NCBI GenBank assembly: GCA_947168065.1
Contig: CAMVKH010000001.1
Location: 310,001-374,000, forward strand
Length of the DNA: 64,000 nucleotides
Direction: 5' to 3'
Origin: an uncultured Bacteroidales bacterium
GTDB lineage: Bacteria; Bacteroidota; Bacteroidia; Bacteroidales; UBA932
In this document: in pieces, positions 8,242 through 18,000 of the stretch
How the letters are laid out: each line of letters opens with the position of its first letter
How positions within the stretch are numbered: position 1 is the stretch's first letter
Program-made: the position numbers and the translations under genes
The notes under the pieces: model-generated
Told to the model about the DNA's origin: nothing
The model's database searches: none
What the model saw: the letters and a program-made list of their open reading frames with translations, nothing else

Positions 8242-8846
8242 GAAATCTACCCCCGGCAGTCAAGAATCTGCTCATTATCAATATCATCATTTTCCTGGGA
8301 ACCGAATTCATCGGCAATCCCATGTATGAATGGTTCGCCCTGTTCCCCGTGGACTCGCCCTTCTTCCACTGGTGGCAGCTGGTGACCCACATGTTCATGC
8401 ACGGCGGCTTCGGCCACATCTTCTTCAACATGTGGTCGCTCATCGTCTTCGGACCGGTGCTCGAAAGGATGTGGGGCAGCAAGAAGTTCCTCATCTACTA
8501 TTTCGTCTGCGGTCTGGGCGCCGCCATCTGCCATGAGGCGGTGCTTCACTTCTTCGTACCCGGAATGCTCAACGTGCCGACTGTCGGTGCCTCCGGCGCC
8601 ATCTACGGCCTGCTGTTGGGCTTCGGCATGCTCTATCCCAACTACACGCTGACGCTGCTCTTCCCGCCTGTCTCGCTGCAGGCCAAGTGGTTCGTCATCA
8701 TCTTCGCGGCCATCGAGTTGCTCACCGGCATCCTCGGCACGAGCGACGGCGTGGCCCATTTCGCCCACCTGGGCGGCATGCTCTTCGGCCTGATCCTGAT
8801 CCTGATCTGGAAAAAGCAGGGCAAGATGTATTCGGAATGGCACTGA
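8235..8846 (+). CDS. Rhomboid-family intramembrane serine protease
   Basis: The product has 203 residues from ATG 8235, which overlaps the end of mutL by 7 bases. It has six hydrophobic segments. HMFMHGGFGHIFFNMWSL is the conserved His/Asn region of segment 2, GASGAIYGLLLGFG holds the nucleophile Ser in segment 4, and AHFAHLGGMLFG holds the catalytic His in segment 6. Rhomboids cleave transmembrane segments of other proteins within the inner membrane. All catalytic parts are present, so it should be active; the substrate is unknown. It overlaps the next gene by 10 bases. Confidence 0.92.
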   Translation: MLRNLPPAVKNLLIINIIIFLGTEFIGNPMYEWFALFPVDSPFFHWWQLVTHMFMHGGFGHIFFNMWSLIVFGPVLERMWGSKKFLIYYFVCGLGAAICHEAVLHFFVPGMLNVPTVGASGAIYGLLLGFGMLYPNYTLTLLFPPVSLQAKWFVIIFAAIELLTGILGTSDGVAHFAHLGGMLFGLILILIWKKQGKMYSEWH

Positions 8847-9910
8847 GAAGACGCCGGAAAACCCTGGGTGCAGGTCTGTTCCTGCTGCTGGCCATCGCCG
8901 CTGCCGCGGCGCTGCTGGTCTCGTATCTTGCACCCTTCCTCCATCCCGTCCGCCATCCGGTCGTGATGTTCTTCGGGCTGTATTACGTGCCGCTGGTGCT
9001 GCTCAATCTGTTCTTGCTGCTGATCGCCGTTTTCAAGTACCGCCGGATCCTGCTCATCCCGGTCATCGCGCTGCTGCCCACGCTGCTGCTGGCCGACCGC
9101 TTCGTGAAATTCGGGCATGAGGAAACCGCTGCGGAAGGCCCCTCGCTCCGCGTGCTGACCTACAATGTCGGGCGCTACAACGCCGGCAATCGCAAAGTCA
9201 CGATGAACGAATCGGTGTCGGGCATCCGGCAGTTCCTCGCGGAGCAACGTGCTGACATCGTCTGCCTGCAGGAATTCGCCGTGGCCGACTCGTCGGCGCT
9301 GGCCCCGTACCTGCCGGAATATCCCTTCAAGGCCAAGCGCTTCTTCAAGGGCAACCGTTATTTCGGCAACGTGACGCTGAGCAAGTATCCCATCCGGCAC
9401 GTCGAGTCGCTCACTTTCCCGGAAAGCCGCAATATGTGCCTGATCACGGACATAGATGTGGACGGTCATACCCTCCGCGTGTACAACTGCCATCTGGAGA
9501 GTTCCAGCATCTCCTTCCCGGTCGTGCTCAAGCGGCTCTTCCGGAAGAATCATTTCAAGGAGGAGGTGGCGCAGGTGCACGGAAGGGTGCGCGAAGCGAC
9601 GCGGCGACGCACCGAGCAGGTGTCCGCGCTGCTGGAGAGCGAAGCGCAGAGCGCCTGGCCCTCGCTGGTCTGCGGCGACTTCAACGACACACCCCTGTCC
9701 TACACCTACCACAAGCTGATCCGGACCAAGAAAGACAGTTTCGTGGAGGCGGGCAAGGGATTCAGCAGCACGTACGCGGTGCTCTGGCCGATGCTGCGTA
9801 TCGACTATGTCCTCCTCCCTCAGGAATTCTCGGCCACCCGGCACGAAATCACCCGCGTCCCCTGGTCGGACCATTATCCGGTTACGACGGACATCCATCC
9901 GGCATTCTGA
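8837..9910 (+). CDS. Membrane-anchored endonuclease/exonuclease/phosphatase family protein
   Basis: The product has 357 residues from ATG 8837, overlapping the rhomboid stop by 10 bases. Three hydrophobic segments occupy about residues 8-30, 42-64 and 68-86. The EEP domain follows: LRVLTYNVGRYN (Asn), VCLQEF (Glu metal ligand), LVCGDFNDTP (Asp/Asn), RIDYVLLP and PWSDHYPV (Asp-His pair). All catalytic elements of the DNase I/sphingomyelinase-like fold are visible. With the membrane anchor, the domain probably hydrolyses a phosphodiester or phospholipid at the periplasmic face. The substrate is not known. Confidence 0.88.
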   Translation: MALRRRRKTLGAGLFLLLAIAAAAALLVSYLAPFLHPVRHPVVMFFGLYYVPLVLLNLFLLLIAVFKYRRILLIPVIALLPTLLLADRFVKFGHEETAAEGPSLRVLTYNVGRYNAGNRKVTMNESVSGIRQFLAEQRADIVCLQEFAVADSSALAPYLPEYPFKAKRFFKGNRYFGNVTLSKYPIRHVESLTFPESRNMCLITDIDVDGHTLRVYNCHLESSSISFPVVLKRLFRKNHFKEEVAQVHGRVREATRRRTEQVSALLESEAQSAWPSLVCGDFNDTPLSYTYHKLIRTKKDSFVEAGKGFSSTYAVLWPMLRIDYVLLPQEFSATRHEITRVPWSDHYPVTTDIHPAF

Positions 9911-9935
9911 ACAAAATCTTTAAAAACACATACCC

Positions 9936-10514
9936 ATGGAACAGGAAATCGATCTTGAAGAAGTGAAAGCAGCCGTGGAAACGCTCAAAGCGGGCGGCAT
10001 CATCCTCTACCCGACCGACACAGTCTGGGGCATCGGATGCGATGCTACCAACGAGGAAGCCGTGGCGAAGGTATTCGCCCTCAAACAACGCTCCGACAGC
10101 AAGAGCCTCATTACGCTGGTCGCCGATGCCGACATGCTCGGCAAATACGTGAAAGTGATTCCCGAAGTGGCCATCAACCTGCTCGAAGTCAACGACAAAC
10201 CGATGACCATTATCTATCCCGGCGCCATGGGTCTGGCGCCCAACGTCGTGGCAGAAGACGGCAGCGCCGGCATCCGTATTCCGATGAACGATTTCTGCGT
10301 GGAAATGATCCGCCGCTTCCGTAAACCGATCGTCTCGACCTCGGCCAACATCTCCGGCGAACCGGCGCCCGCCTTCTACGAGGACATCCCCCTCGAGATC
10401 ATCGACGCCGTCGACTGGGTCGCCGACCCCTACCTGGAGGAAGGCGCCACCGGTGAACCCTCCCAGATCATCGCCGTCGGCCTCCACGGCGAAATCAAGA
10501 TTATCCGGGAATAG
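9936..10514 (+). CDS. tsaC: L-threonylcarbamoyladenylate synthase (Sua5/YrdC/YwlC family)
   Basis: The product has 192 residues, the short TsaC form. It makes threonylcarbamoyl-AMP from threonine, bicarbonate and ATP for t6A37 of tRNAs. GGIILYPTDTVWGIGCDATN is the YrdC-domain signature, KQRSDSKSL follows, and VSTSANISGEPAP is the nucleotide-binding stretch. The partner TsaE is encoded at 46704-47117 in this window. The gene lies 25 bases after the EEP gene and is convergent with the LuxR regulator. Confidence 0.95.
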   Translation: MEQEIDLEEVKAAVETLKAGGIILYPTDTVWGIGCDATNEEAVAKVFALKQRSDSKSLITLVADADMLGKYVKVIPEVAINLLEVNDKPMTIIYPGAMGLAPNVVAEDGSAGIRIPMNDFCVEMIRRFRKPIVSTSANISGEPAPAFYEDIPLEIIDAVDWVADPYLEEGATGEPSQIIAVGLHGEIKIIRE

Positions 10515-10538
10515 AACGCAAGCCAGAGAGAACTACTG

Positions 10539-11927
10539 TCACTTGGATTCCGCCTGAAGCAGGTCCACAAGCTCGGCCGTGGAGTTGATGCCGAGTTTGC
10601 GGAAGATATTGTTCTTGTGGGTCTCGACCGTACGTAGCGAGAGCGCGAGACGGTCTGCTATTTCCTTGTTTACAAGTCCTTTGCTGCATAAAAGGGCGAT
10701 TTCCCGCTCTCGGGCCGTGAGCACGGAAAGCGGGCTGGATCCCGATTCGGAGAGTTTCTTGAGCAGCTGCGATACTTCTTCCGCATCTTTCGGGCTGGCA
10801 GATCCGCCGCCCAGCACGATGAGCTTGTCTTTGATATCGGAGGCCTGCTGCAACAGTTTCTTGTCGCGCTTGTGGATGAAGATCAGCCGCATCATCACCA
10901 GTGCCAGCGCCAAAAGCAGCACCAGCAGACCGATGAGGATCCAGATCTGCTTGCGGCGCATGTTCAGCGTTTCCTCCTGCAAGGCAATCGTATGCTCCTT
11001 GAGTGCCAGATCATTCTGGATGGCCAGTTCCGCCATCTGGCGTGTCATTTCCTGATGGAAGAGCGTGTCGGAAAGCACCAGGACCTCCTGCATATAACTG
11101 ACAGCTTCCCTGGGATCGGCATCCTTAAGCATGACGGCCAGGTCGCGGGTGATGTTTCGCTGCAGCAGGAGTTCTCCGGTCTGCCGGCTCAGGGTCAGGC
11201 CTTCCCGCAGATAATTCGCCGCCTGCCGGAAATTGCCGCGCTTGGCAGCGATCATGCCTTGCTGATGACGGCAAACGGTCAGGGAATGAAGGTCTTGTAC
11301 GGCTTCGAAAGTCCGTGCCGCCTCGTCGATGAGCCGGGCCGCTTCGGATAATTTCCCCACTTCAAGATAGGCTGCTGCCAGCTGCGACTTCCTGACGGCG
11401 ACCTTGATGGGCCTTCCGGCCGCCTGGTCTATTTCCAGCGCCCGGGAAGCATAGTCGATGGCTTCATCTACCTTGTTCTGTTTGAGAAGGATATCGGACG
11501 CCATACCATAACGGACAGCCAGGCCCTCTGTCTGCCCAAGCGATTCCTCATAAGAGATGGCCTCCTTGATGAGCCGTTCTCCCTCGTCGTAGTTTTCCAT
11601 GGCCAGGCAGATGCCCGCCAGGGTATTGAGCGAGGAACTGATATTACCGGCATCGCCGCTGGCAAGGTCCAGCTGATAGCACTCGTACTGGGCATCCCAG
11701 GCGGGAGCGAATGCCCCGATACGGAAATACGCGATGGAAAGCATGCTCAGACATTCCGCGAGCGTCTCTTCGTCTCCGGACTGGCGAAGTTCCGGCAAAG
11801 ACTCGTTGATGACCTCGATGGTCTGGTGCCAATGCTGCCCGTCGAACAGTTCCCCGGCCTTGTCCAGCAATTCCGAAGGCGGGAGCACCCATAACAGCAG
11901 AAACAGGATCATTCGGCTCATAAGCAT
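10539..11927 (-). CDS. Membrane-bound TPR regulator with LuxR-type HTH
   Basis: The product has 462 residues from ATG 11927; a TTG at 11942 lies inside a palindrome and is less likely. A hydrophobic N-terminus (signal or anchor) is followed by about 6-7 TPR-like helical repeats (residues 25-310), a coiled region, one transmembrane segment (IWILIGLLVLLLALALVMM, about 328-346), a second coil, and a GerE/LuxR helix-turn-helix at the end (LTAREREIALLCSKGL, KEIADRLALSLRTVETHKNN). The topology puts TPRs in the periplasm and the DNA-binding domain in the cytoplasm, a one-piece sensor-regulator common in Bacteroidota. It is divergent from two M64-peptidase lipoproteins, its likely targets, across an array of palindromes at 11933-12020. 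Confidence 0.88.
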   Translation of the reverse strand: MLMSRMILFLLLWVLPPSELLDKAGELFDGQHWHQTIEVINESLPELRQSGDEETLAECLSMLSIAYFRIGAFAPAWDAQYECYQLDLASGDAGNISSSLNTLAGICLAMENYDEGERLIKEAISYEESLGQTEGLAVRYGMASDILLKQNKVDEAIDYASRALEIDQAAGRPIKVAVRKSQLAAAYLEVGKLSEAARLIDEAARTFEAVQDLHSLTVCRHQQGMIAAKRGNFRQAANYLREGLTLSRQTGELLLQRNITRDLAVMLKDADPREAVSYMQEVLVLSDTLFHQEMTRQMAELAIQNDLALKEHTIALQEETLNMRRKQIWILIGLLVLLLALALVMMRLIFIHKRDKKLLQQASDIKDKLIVLGGGSASPKDAEEVSQLLKKLSESGSSPLSVLTAREREIALLCSKGLVNKEIADRLALSLRTVETHKNNIFRKLGINSTAELVDLLQAESK

Positions 11928-11932
11928 CTGGT

Positions 11933-12020
11933 TTGTGCACAAATATACGTGAATCAGGCGATTTACGCAACGTTTCTACGTATTTTCTACGTACTACGTA
12001 CATTATACGTATGTGCACAT
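11933..12020. promoter_or_regulatory. Symmetric palindrome array between regulator and peptidase genes
   Basis: Four TACGTA palindromes lie at 11977, 11988, 11995 and 12006, with spacers of 5, 1 and 5 bases, symmetric about base 11994. Outside them lie TTGTGCACAA (11933-11942) and ATGTGCACAT (12011-12020). ACGCAACGTTT (11965-11975) matches the first half of the motif found before several genes in this window. This is a strong candidate operator for the LuxR-type regulator. The remaining bases to ATG 12118 are a leader in which I see only weak promoter resemblance. Confidence 0.6.
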
Positions 12021-12117
12021 GTATGAGCCCTCCCGGAGTTCATTTACTTTGCAAAAGCAAATCACGCCATGGAATAGTGCGGAAAATTTGCTAATTTTAA
12101 GCAATATTAGGTTGATT

Positions 12118-15042
12118 ATGCGACGTTTTCTCCCCCTTCTGTCTCTGTTAGGCCTGGTCCTGTTGCTGGCCGGTTGCCACGAAGATCCCTATTTGACGGT
12201 CAATCCGTCAAATCTCTCCTTCCCGGAAGAAGGCGGGTCGCAGACCATCCAGGTCTCGGCCAACTATGCATGGACTGCGAGTGTAAGCGGTTCGGGGTTC
12301 AAGATCTCCCCCGCTTCGGGCGAAGGCGTCGGTACAGTAACGGTCACCGCTTCGGCCGCCAGTTCCTCCGATGAGACAACGGGCAGCGTCTCGTTCCAAA
12401 GCGAAGGACTGACGGCCAGCGTGGCCCTGAAGCAGTCGGCCAAATCGACCATCCAGGTCGGAAGCGTGTCGAAGATTGCGGCCGAAGGCGGCACGGTCAC
12501 GGTGGACATCCAGTACAACACGGAATTTGCGGTTGAGATCGAATCCGCCGCCCAGTCCTGGATCTCGTTCGTCGGCACCAAGTCGCTCAGCAGCGGCAAG
12601 CTGACTTTCGACGTCAAGGCCAACGACAAGACGGAACCGCGCACGGGCAAAGTGACAGTCAAGGACAAGAGCGGCAAAGCCCAGCCGCAGACGCTCACCT
12701 TTGAGCAGGAGAAAAAGAAAGTGATCGCGGTGGAATCCGTGACGCTCGACAAGGCCACGGCCACACTGGAAGTCGGCGGTACGCTGACCCTGACCGCCAC
12801 GGTCAAGCCCGACGATGCTACCGACAAGACCGTGTCCTGGTCGTCTTCCAACGAAAAGGTGGCGACCGTCAAGGATGGTGTGGTCAAGGCGGTTTCCGAG
12901 GGCAAGGCGGAGATCAAGGCTTCGGCCGGCGGCAAATCTGCGACTTGTGCGATAACCGTAAACCCGGATGAAGAAAGCCGTATCAAGACGGCCTTGATGA
13001 AGATCTACGATGCGATGGACGGTGCGCACTGGAACCTCCGGGACAAGTGGGATACGCAAAAGAGTCTCAATTCCTGGCAAGGTGTGAATTGGAATGGCGA
13101 AACCCACGAACTGAAACTGGATTTCAACGGAGAATTCAAGATGAAGGGGTCGTTCCCCGACTGTTTTGACGAGTTGACCGCCTGCGTCGACTTCTGGATT
13201 CAGAACCAGCCCGGCGTTACCGGCACGCTTCCCAAGAGCTTCAACAGCCTTAAACATCTGAAGGCGCTTGTCATAGAGTCTACCTCCATGACAAGCCTCG
13301 CGGATGTGTTTGCCGGCATGCCGCTGGGTTATGTTTCTGTCAGCAACAACCTCTCGATGACCGGCCCGCTGCCGGTAACGCTGGGAGAAAGCGATGGTCT
13401 GATGGCAGATGCAATGGTAGAAGGCACCTACGAAACGGGGCTGACCATCGCGAATAACGGTTTCACGGGATCGTTCCCCGAATCCTGGCTCCGGCTTGGT
13501 TCCAAAATGACCCTTTACTCCCACAAGCTGGACGGCCAGATTCCGGACTATTTCTATTCAGCCGCCGATCCCGGATACTGGATCAACATGTACATCAACC
13601 ATGGTCAAGTGCTCGAAGAGGACGAATACAGGGCCGTGAATCCATTCTCCGTCAAGGATCGCGACATTCCGGGTTATTGGCCCGGACACGGACTGAACGA
13701 TGTGATGACCGGAAAGCCGATTCCTTATCAGGAGATCGTTTCCAAGAACAAGGTGACCGTGGTTTTCCGCTGGGCCTCCTGGTGCAACTATTCCGCCCAG
13801 CTGCTGCCGCTGGTCAAACGCATGCACGAAAAGTATCACGCTTCCGGCCTGGAGGTGATTGCCTATCCGGCCTGGGGTGACTCGGATGGGAACAAGACCC
13901 AGAAGGATTTCCTGAAGAAAAACGGTTATGACCGATGGTATAATTTCTCTTCGGACGAGCTGACCTTTACCGAAGAAGCCGCCATCGGTTCGGGAAGTAC
14001 ACCTTTCGTCAACGTCATCGACAGCAAGGGCAATATCATCTTCAGTTGCTCCAAGAATGTCAGCGACCCGTCCCGGGGCCGGTTCGGCCACGTGGCCTTC
14101 TTCGACCTGATACCTTTCCTCGAGGATATCTTCGGGCCGCTTGAAGACGATGAATACGCTTCCACGGATTATTCGAAGGACGGCACCGTCGTCACGCTCC
14201 AGACCGCCACGGTCGGTAAGGGCATCAACCTGATCTTCATGGGAGATGCCTACACTGACAGGGATATCGCCAGCAACCTCTACGGAAGTACTATGCAACA
14301 GGCCATGGAGGCGTTCTTCGCCATCGAGCCGTACAAGACCTTCCGAAACCGTTTCAACGTGTATATGGTCAATGTGGTCTCGAAGAACGGACGGACTGGC
14401 GGCAAGAATTCAACAGCGCTTGGCGCGGTGATCACCAATGGCGTCACCACCTCCGGATCGACGGACAAGTGCTATGACTATGCGCTGAAGGTTCCCGGCA
14501 TCAAGGACAAAAAGAACCTTCTGGTCTGCGTAATGGTGAATTCCATCTATCATGGCGGTATCACCGACATGAGCGAGTCGCTCCAGTCCGGCGTAGCCTT
14601 CTGTTCATCCTACGGCAACGACGGCTCGCTCTTCGGGCCGACGCTGCGCCACGAGGCGGGCGGCCACGGCTTCGCCTTCCTGGCCGACGAATATGCGACG
14701 CAGAATGTGAAAGTGTCCCAGGATTACATCACCGAATCCAACCGGCTTTACAAGGCGTACGGCTGGCACGCCAACATCGACTTCATGAGCGACCCGAAGA
14801 AAGTGAAATGGAGCGCCTTCATTTCTGACGGACGTTACAAGGATGAAATCGGCGTCTATGAGGGAGCCGCCAATTGCACCACGGGCGCATACAGGCCTTC
14901 CCCCAACAGCATGATGAACCAGAACGTGGAATACTTCAACGCTCCTTCCCGCTGGGCCATCTACCAGCGTATCCTGAAACTGAGCGGCGAAACCCCGAGC
15001 TTCGACAAGTTCCTCGAATATGACGCCGTGAACCGTAAATAA
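12118..15042 (+). CDS. BACON/Big2/LRR/thioredoxin-like/M64 metallopeptidase lipoprotein (1)
   Basis: The product has 974 residues from ATG 12118, which gives a clean lipoprotein signal (LVLLLAGC). Domains in order: two BACON Ig-like domains (about 25-205), a Big2 domain (about 205-285, ESVTLDKATATLEVGG), a leucine-rich-like region (about 290-500), a thioredoxin-like domain with a single Cys in WASWCNYS (Cys556, Ser559), and an M64 (IgA-peptidase-like) domain (about 690-974) with HEAGGHGFAFLADEY (His845, Glu846, His850 and later Asp/Glu). It is probably exposed on the outer membrane and cleaves a host or dietary protein. The next gene is a paralogue. The combination of a thioredoxin fold with a peptidase is unusual. 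Confidence 0.88.
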   Translation: MRRFLPLLSLLGLVLLLAGCHEDPYLTVNPSNLSFPEEGGSQTIQVSANYAWTASVSGSGFKISPASGEGVGTVTVTASAASSSDETTGSVSFQSEGLTASVALKQSAKSTIQVGSVSKIAAEGGTVTVDIQYNTEFAVEIESAAQSWISFVGTKSLSSGKLTFDVKANDKTEPRTGKVTVKDKSGKAQPQTLTFEQEKKKVIAVESVTLDKATATLEVGGTLTLTATVKPDDATDKTVSWSSSNEKVATVKDGVVKAVSEGKAEIKASAGGKSATCAITVNPDEESRIKTALMKIYDAMDGAHWNLRDKWDTQKSLNSWQGVNWNGETHELKLDFNGEFKMKGSFPDCFDELTACVDFWIQNQPGVTGTLPKSFNSLKHLKALVIESTSMTSLADVFAGMPLGYVSVSNNLSMTGPLPVTLGESDGLMADAMVEGTYETGLTIANNGFTGSFPESWLRLGSKMTLYSHKLDGQIPDYFYSAADPGYWINMYINHGQVLEEDEYRAVNPFSVKDRDIPGYWPGHGLNDVMTGKPIPYQEIVSKNKVTVVFRWASWCNYSAQLLPLVKRMHEKYHASGLEVIAYPAWGDSDGNKTQKDFLKKNGYDRWYNFSSDELTFTEEAAIGSGSTPFVNVIDSKGNIIFSCSKNVSDPSRGRFGHVAFFDLIPFLEDIFGPLEDDEYASTDYSKDGTVVTLQTATVGKGINLIFMGDAYTDRDIASNLYGSTMQQAMEAFFAIEPYKTFRNRFNVYMVNVVSKNGRTGGKNSTALGAVITNGVTTSGSTDKCYDYALKVPGIKDKKNLLVCVMVNSIYHGGITDMSESLQSGVAFCSSYGNDGSLFGPTLRHEAGGHGFAFLADEYATQNVKVSQDYITESNRLYKAYGWHANIDFMSDPKKVKWSAFISDGRYKDEIGVYEGAANCTTGAYRPSPNSMMNQNVEYFNAPSRWAIYQRILKLSGETPSFDKFLEYDAVNRK

Positions 15043-15065
15043 GATAACCCATCAAATCGATAACC

Positions 15066-18000
15066 ATGAAACGCTTCTTTGCCTTTTTGTGTTGCGTATC
15101 GATCCTGCTGCTGGCAGGCTGCCACGAAGATCCCTACCTGACGGTCAGCCCGTCGAATCTCGCCTTCGGCCAGGAAGGCGGCTCGCAGACCGTCCAGGTT
15201 TCGGCCAACTATGCCTGGACCGCCTCCGTCAGCGGCTCCGGTTTCAAGATTTCGCCCTCTTCGGGCGAGGGCGCCGGCACCGTGACCGTCACGGCTTCCG
15301 CCGCCAACTCTTCCGACGAAGTCAGCGGCAGCATCTCCTTCCAGAGCGAGGGCCTGAGCGCGAGCGTCGCCCTCAGGCAGGAGGCCAGATCGACCATTAC
15401 CGTCGGCAATGTCTCGAAGGTGCCCGCCGAGGGCGGTACGGTCACCGTGGACATCCAGTACAACACGGCCTTCGACGTCGAGATCGAATCCGCTGCCCAG
15501 TCCTGGATCTCCTATGCCGGCACCAAGTCGCTCTCGAGCGGCAAGCTGACATTCGATGTCAAGGCCAATGACAGTCCGGATTCCCGTACGGGCAAGGTAA
15601 CGGTCAAAGACAAGAGTGGCAAAGTGTCTCCGATCACCCTGACCTTCGAACAGGAAGAAAAGAAGGTCATCACGGTCGGTGAAACCACGACCATCCCCGC
15701 TGCAGGCGGCACCTATTCGGTCGATGTACAGTATAACACGGACTTCACCGTCGAGGTCGAGAAGTCTGCCGAGTCCTGGATTACTTTCGTCCAGACCAAG
15801 GCCCTCAAGAGCGGCAAGCTGGAGTTCTCCGTCAAAGCCAATGAAACTTACGACAAGCGGACAGGCAAAGTGACGGTCAAGGACAAGAGCGGCAAACTGT
15901 CGCCGATCACGCTCACCTTCGAGCAGGAAGAGAATAAAGGCGTCAAAGTCGGGCAGGCGAACACCATTCCCGCCGAGGGAGGAACCTTTACTGTAGATGT
16001 GCAGTACAACACCGATTTCACCGTCGAGGTCGAGAAATCCGCCCAGTCCTGGATTACTTTCGTCCAGACCAAGGCTCTCAAGAGCGGCAAGCTCGAGTTC
16101 TCCATCAAGGCCAACGACGGCAGGCAGCGAAGCGGCAAAGTCTCCCTCAAGGACAAGACAAGCAAGGCTGCCCTGGTTGAGTTCACGCTCGTTCAGGACG
16201 GGATCAGCGTCCTGCGCAAGGCTCAGATCATTCTGGATGATTTCTACGACAAACTGGATGGAAAAAACTGGAAAGACCCCTGGATTGCCGGAAAGCACTA
16301 TCCCGGTTTGGATTATGACGACATCAAAGGAAAGGTATCCCTTTACTTCAACATGGAGGGAATGAAGGGACGTATCCCTGAAAGTATCGGCGAGCTGGGT
16401 GAGCTGATCTATAATTTCCAGATCTACAACGAGCCGGGGTTGACCGGCCCGCTGCCCGATTCTTTCCGGAAGCTGACCGCGCTGGAGAGTATTTCGCTTG
16501 CGGGCACGGGGATGACCTCCCTGCCGGACCTGTTCGCAGACATGAAATCGCTGAAACAGGTTGTCATCGTGAACAACGACGAAATGAAAGGAACCCTGCC
16601 ATACAGTATCCAGTCCCCCGCACTCACCTATCTTGAAATCTCAGGAACCCGGCTGACCGGCAGCCTTCCTGCCTACTGGGCCGGACTGGGCACCGGGCAC
16701 TATTCGTTCTTCAACAACTGCCTGAGCGGAACGATACCGAAAGAATATCTCGAGATCGGCGATGCACAGATCAATCTCCAGAACATGCTCTGGCAGAAAG
16801 AAGGCTATGGCTTCGACATCAGCAACATCGATATCAAGGGCTATGCCGGCTGGCCCACGGCGGCCATCGAGAACAAGCCCATCGAAGATCTGGACGGCAA
16901 TCTTTTCACTTACATGGATGTTATCCGGAACAATCGCTATACGGTATTTGTATCCTGGGCTCCCTGGTGTCCCTTCTCAAAGGAACTGATGCCACAGCTG
17001 AAAGATTATTACGACCTCTACCAGCAGGATGGTCTGGAGGTTATCGCCACGGTGATGCTTACCAGCACAGGCGGCGTATGGAACGACCGGGAAGGACAGG
17101 TAAAAGAAATTGCGGCAAAAGGCTATGGCAAATGGTACAATTTCTACTGGCAAGCTGCCGAGCAGTACATGTACATACCCAAGACGCCAGCGGTGGAAGT
17201 CTATGATTCTGAAGGATATATCCTTTTCAGCAACATTGCGCAATACCCCGATCCGGTAAGAAAACGTTTCGGCAGGAATGCGACTACGGAACTGATTCCA
17301 TTCCTGGAGACGCTGTTCGGTCCGGCAGAGGTGGAAGACCTGTATGCTTCCAAAGACTACAGCAAGGACGGAGAAGTGATGACGCTGCAGAAAGCGACGG
17401 TCGGAAAGGGTATCGACATCGTCTTCATGGGTGATGGCTACACCGACAAGGACATGGGCAAGGGCGGCCTCTACGAGACGCTGATGAATCAGTCCATGGA
17501 GGAATTCTTCGCCATCGAGCCATACAAGAGCTTCCGCAACCGCTTCAATGTCTATGCTGTGAAGGTCGTCTCGAAGAACGGGCGGATCGGCGAAGGCTAT
17601 GAGACTGCCCTCGCCACGCAATTCGGCAACGGCTCTGAAGTGTATGGCGACTATGAGAGATGTGTCAGCTATGCCAAGAAGGTTCCTTCCATCACCGGCA
17701 GGGACAATCTGGCCATTGCCGTACTGGTCAACACGCGCCGGCATGCCGGCATGGCATCGCTCGATCCGTCAACCCAGTCGGGTATCGCATTCCTTTCCAC
17801 CAACGGGAACGATCCCGAACTGTTCGGCAGCACCTTGCGCCACGAATTGGGCGGCCACGGGATCGCCTTCCTGGCCGACGAGTACGTCTCTAACAACAAT
17901 GCGGCACCGGCTGAACTTGTCACGCAGTTCAATGAATTGTATGAGAAATACGGCTGGTATGCGAACGTCGATTTCACCAAGGATCCGAAGAAGGTCCGCT

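Noticed and set aside
15066..16200. Direct DNA repeats as a possible CRISPR or tandem-repeat locus
   Set aside because: Units are about 270 bases, in frame and encode Ig-like domains; no short constant repeats with unique spacers.
12208..16298. Long minus-strand frames with internal repeats opposite the BACON domains
   Set aside because: The repeats mirror the BACON repeats of the sense strand; no independent evidence.
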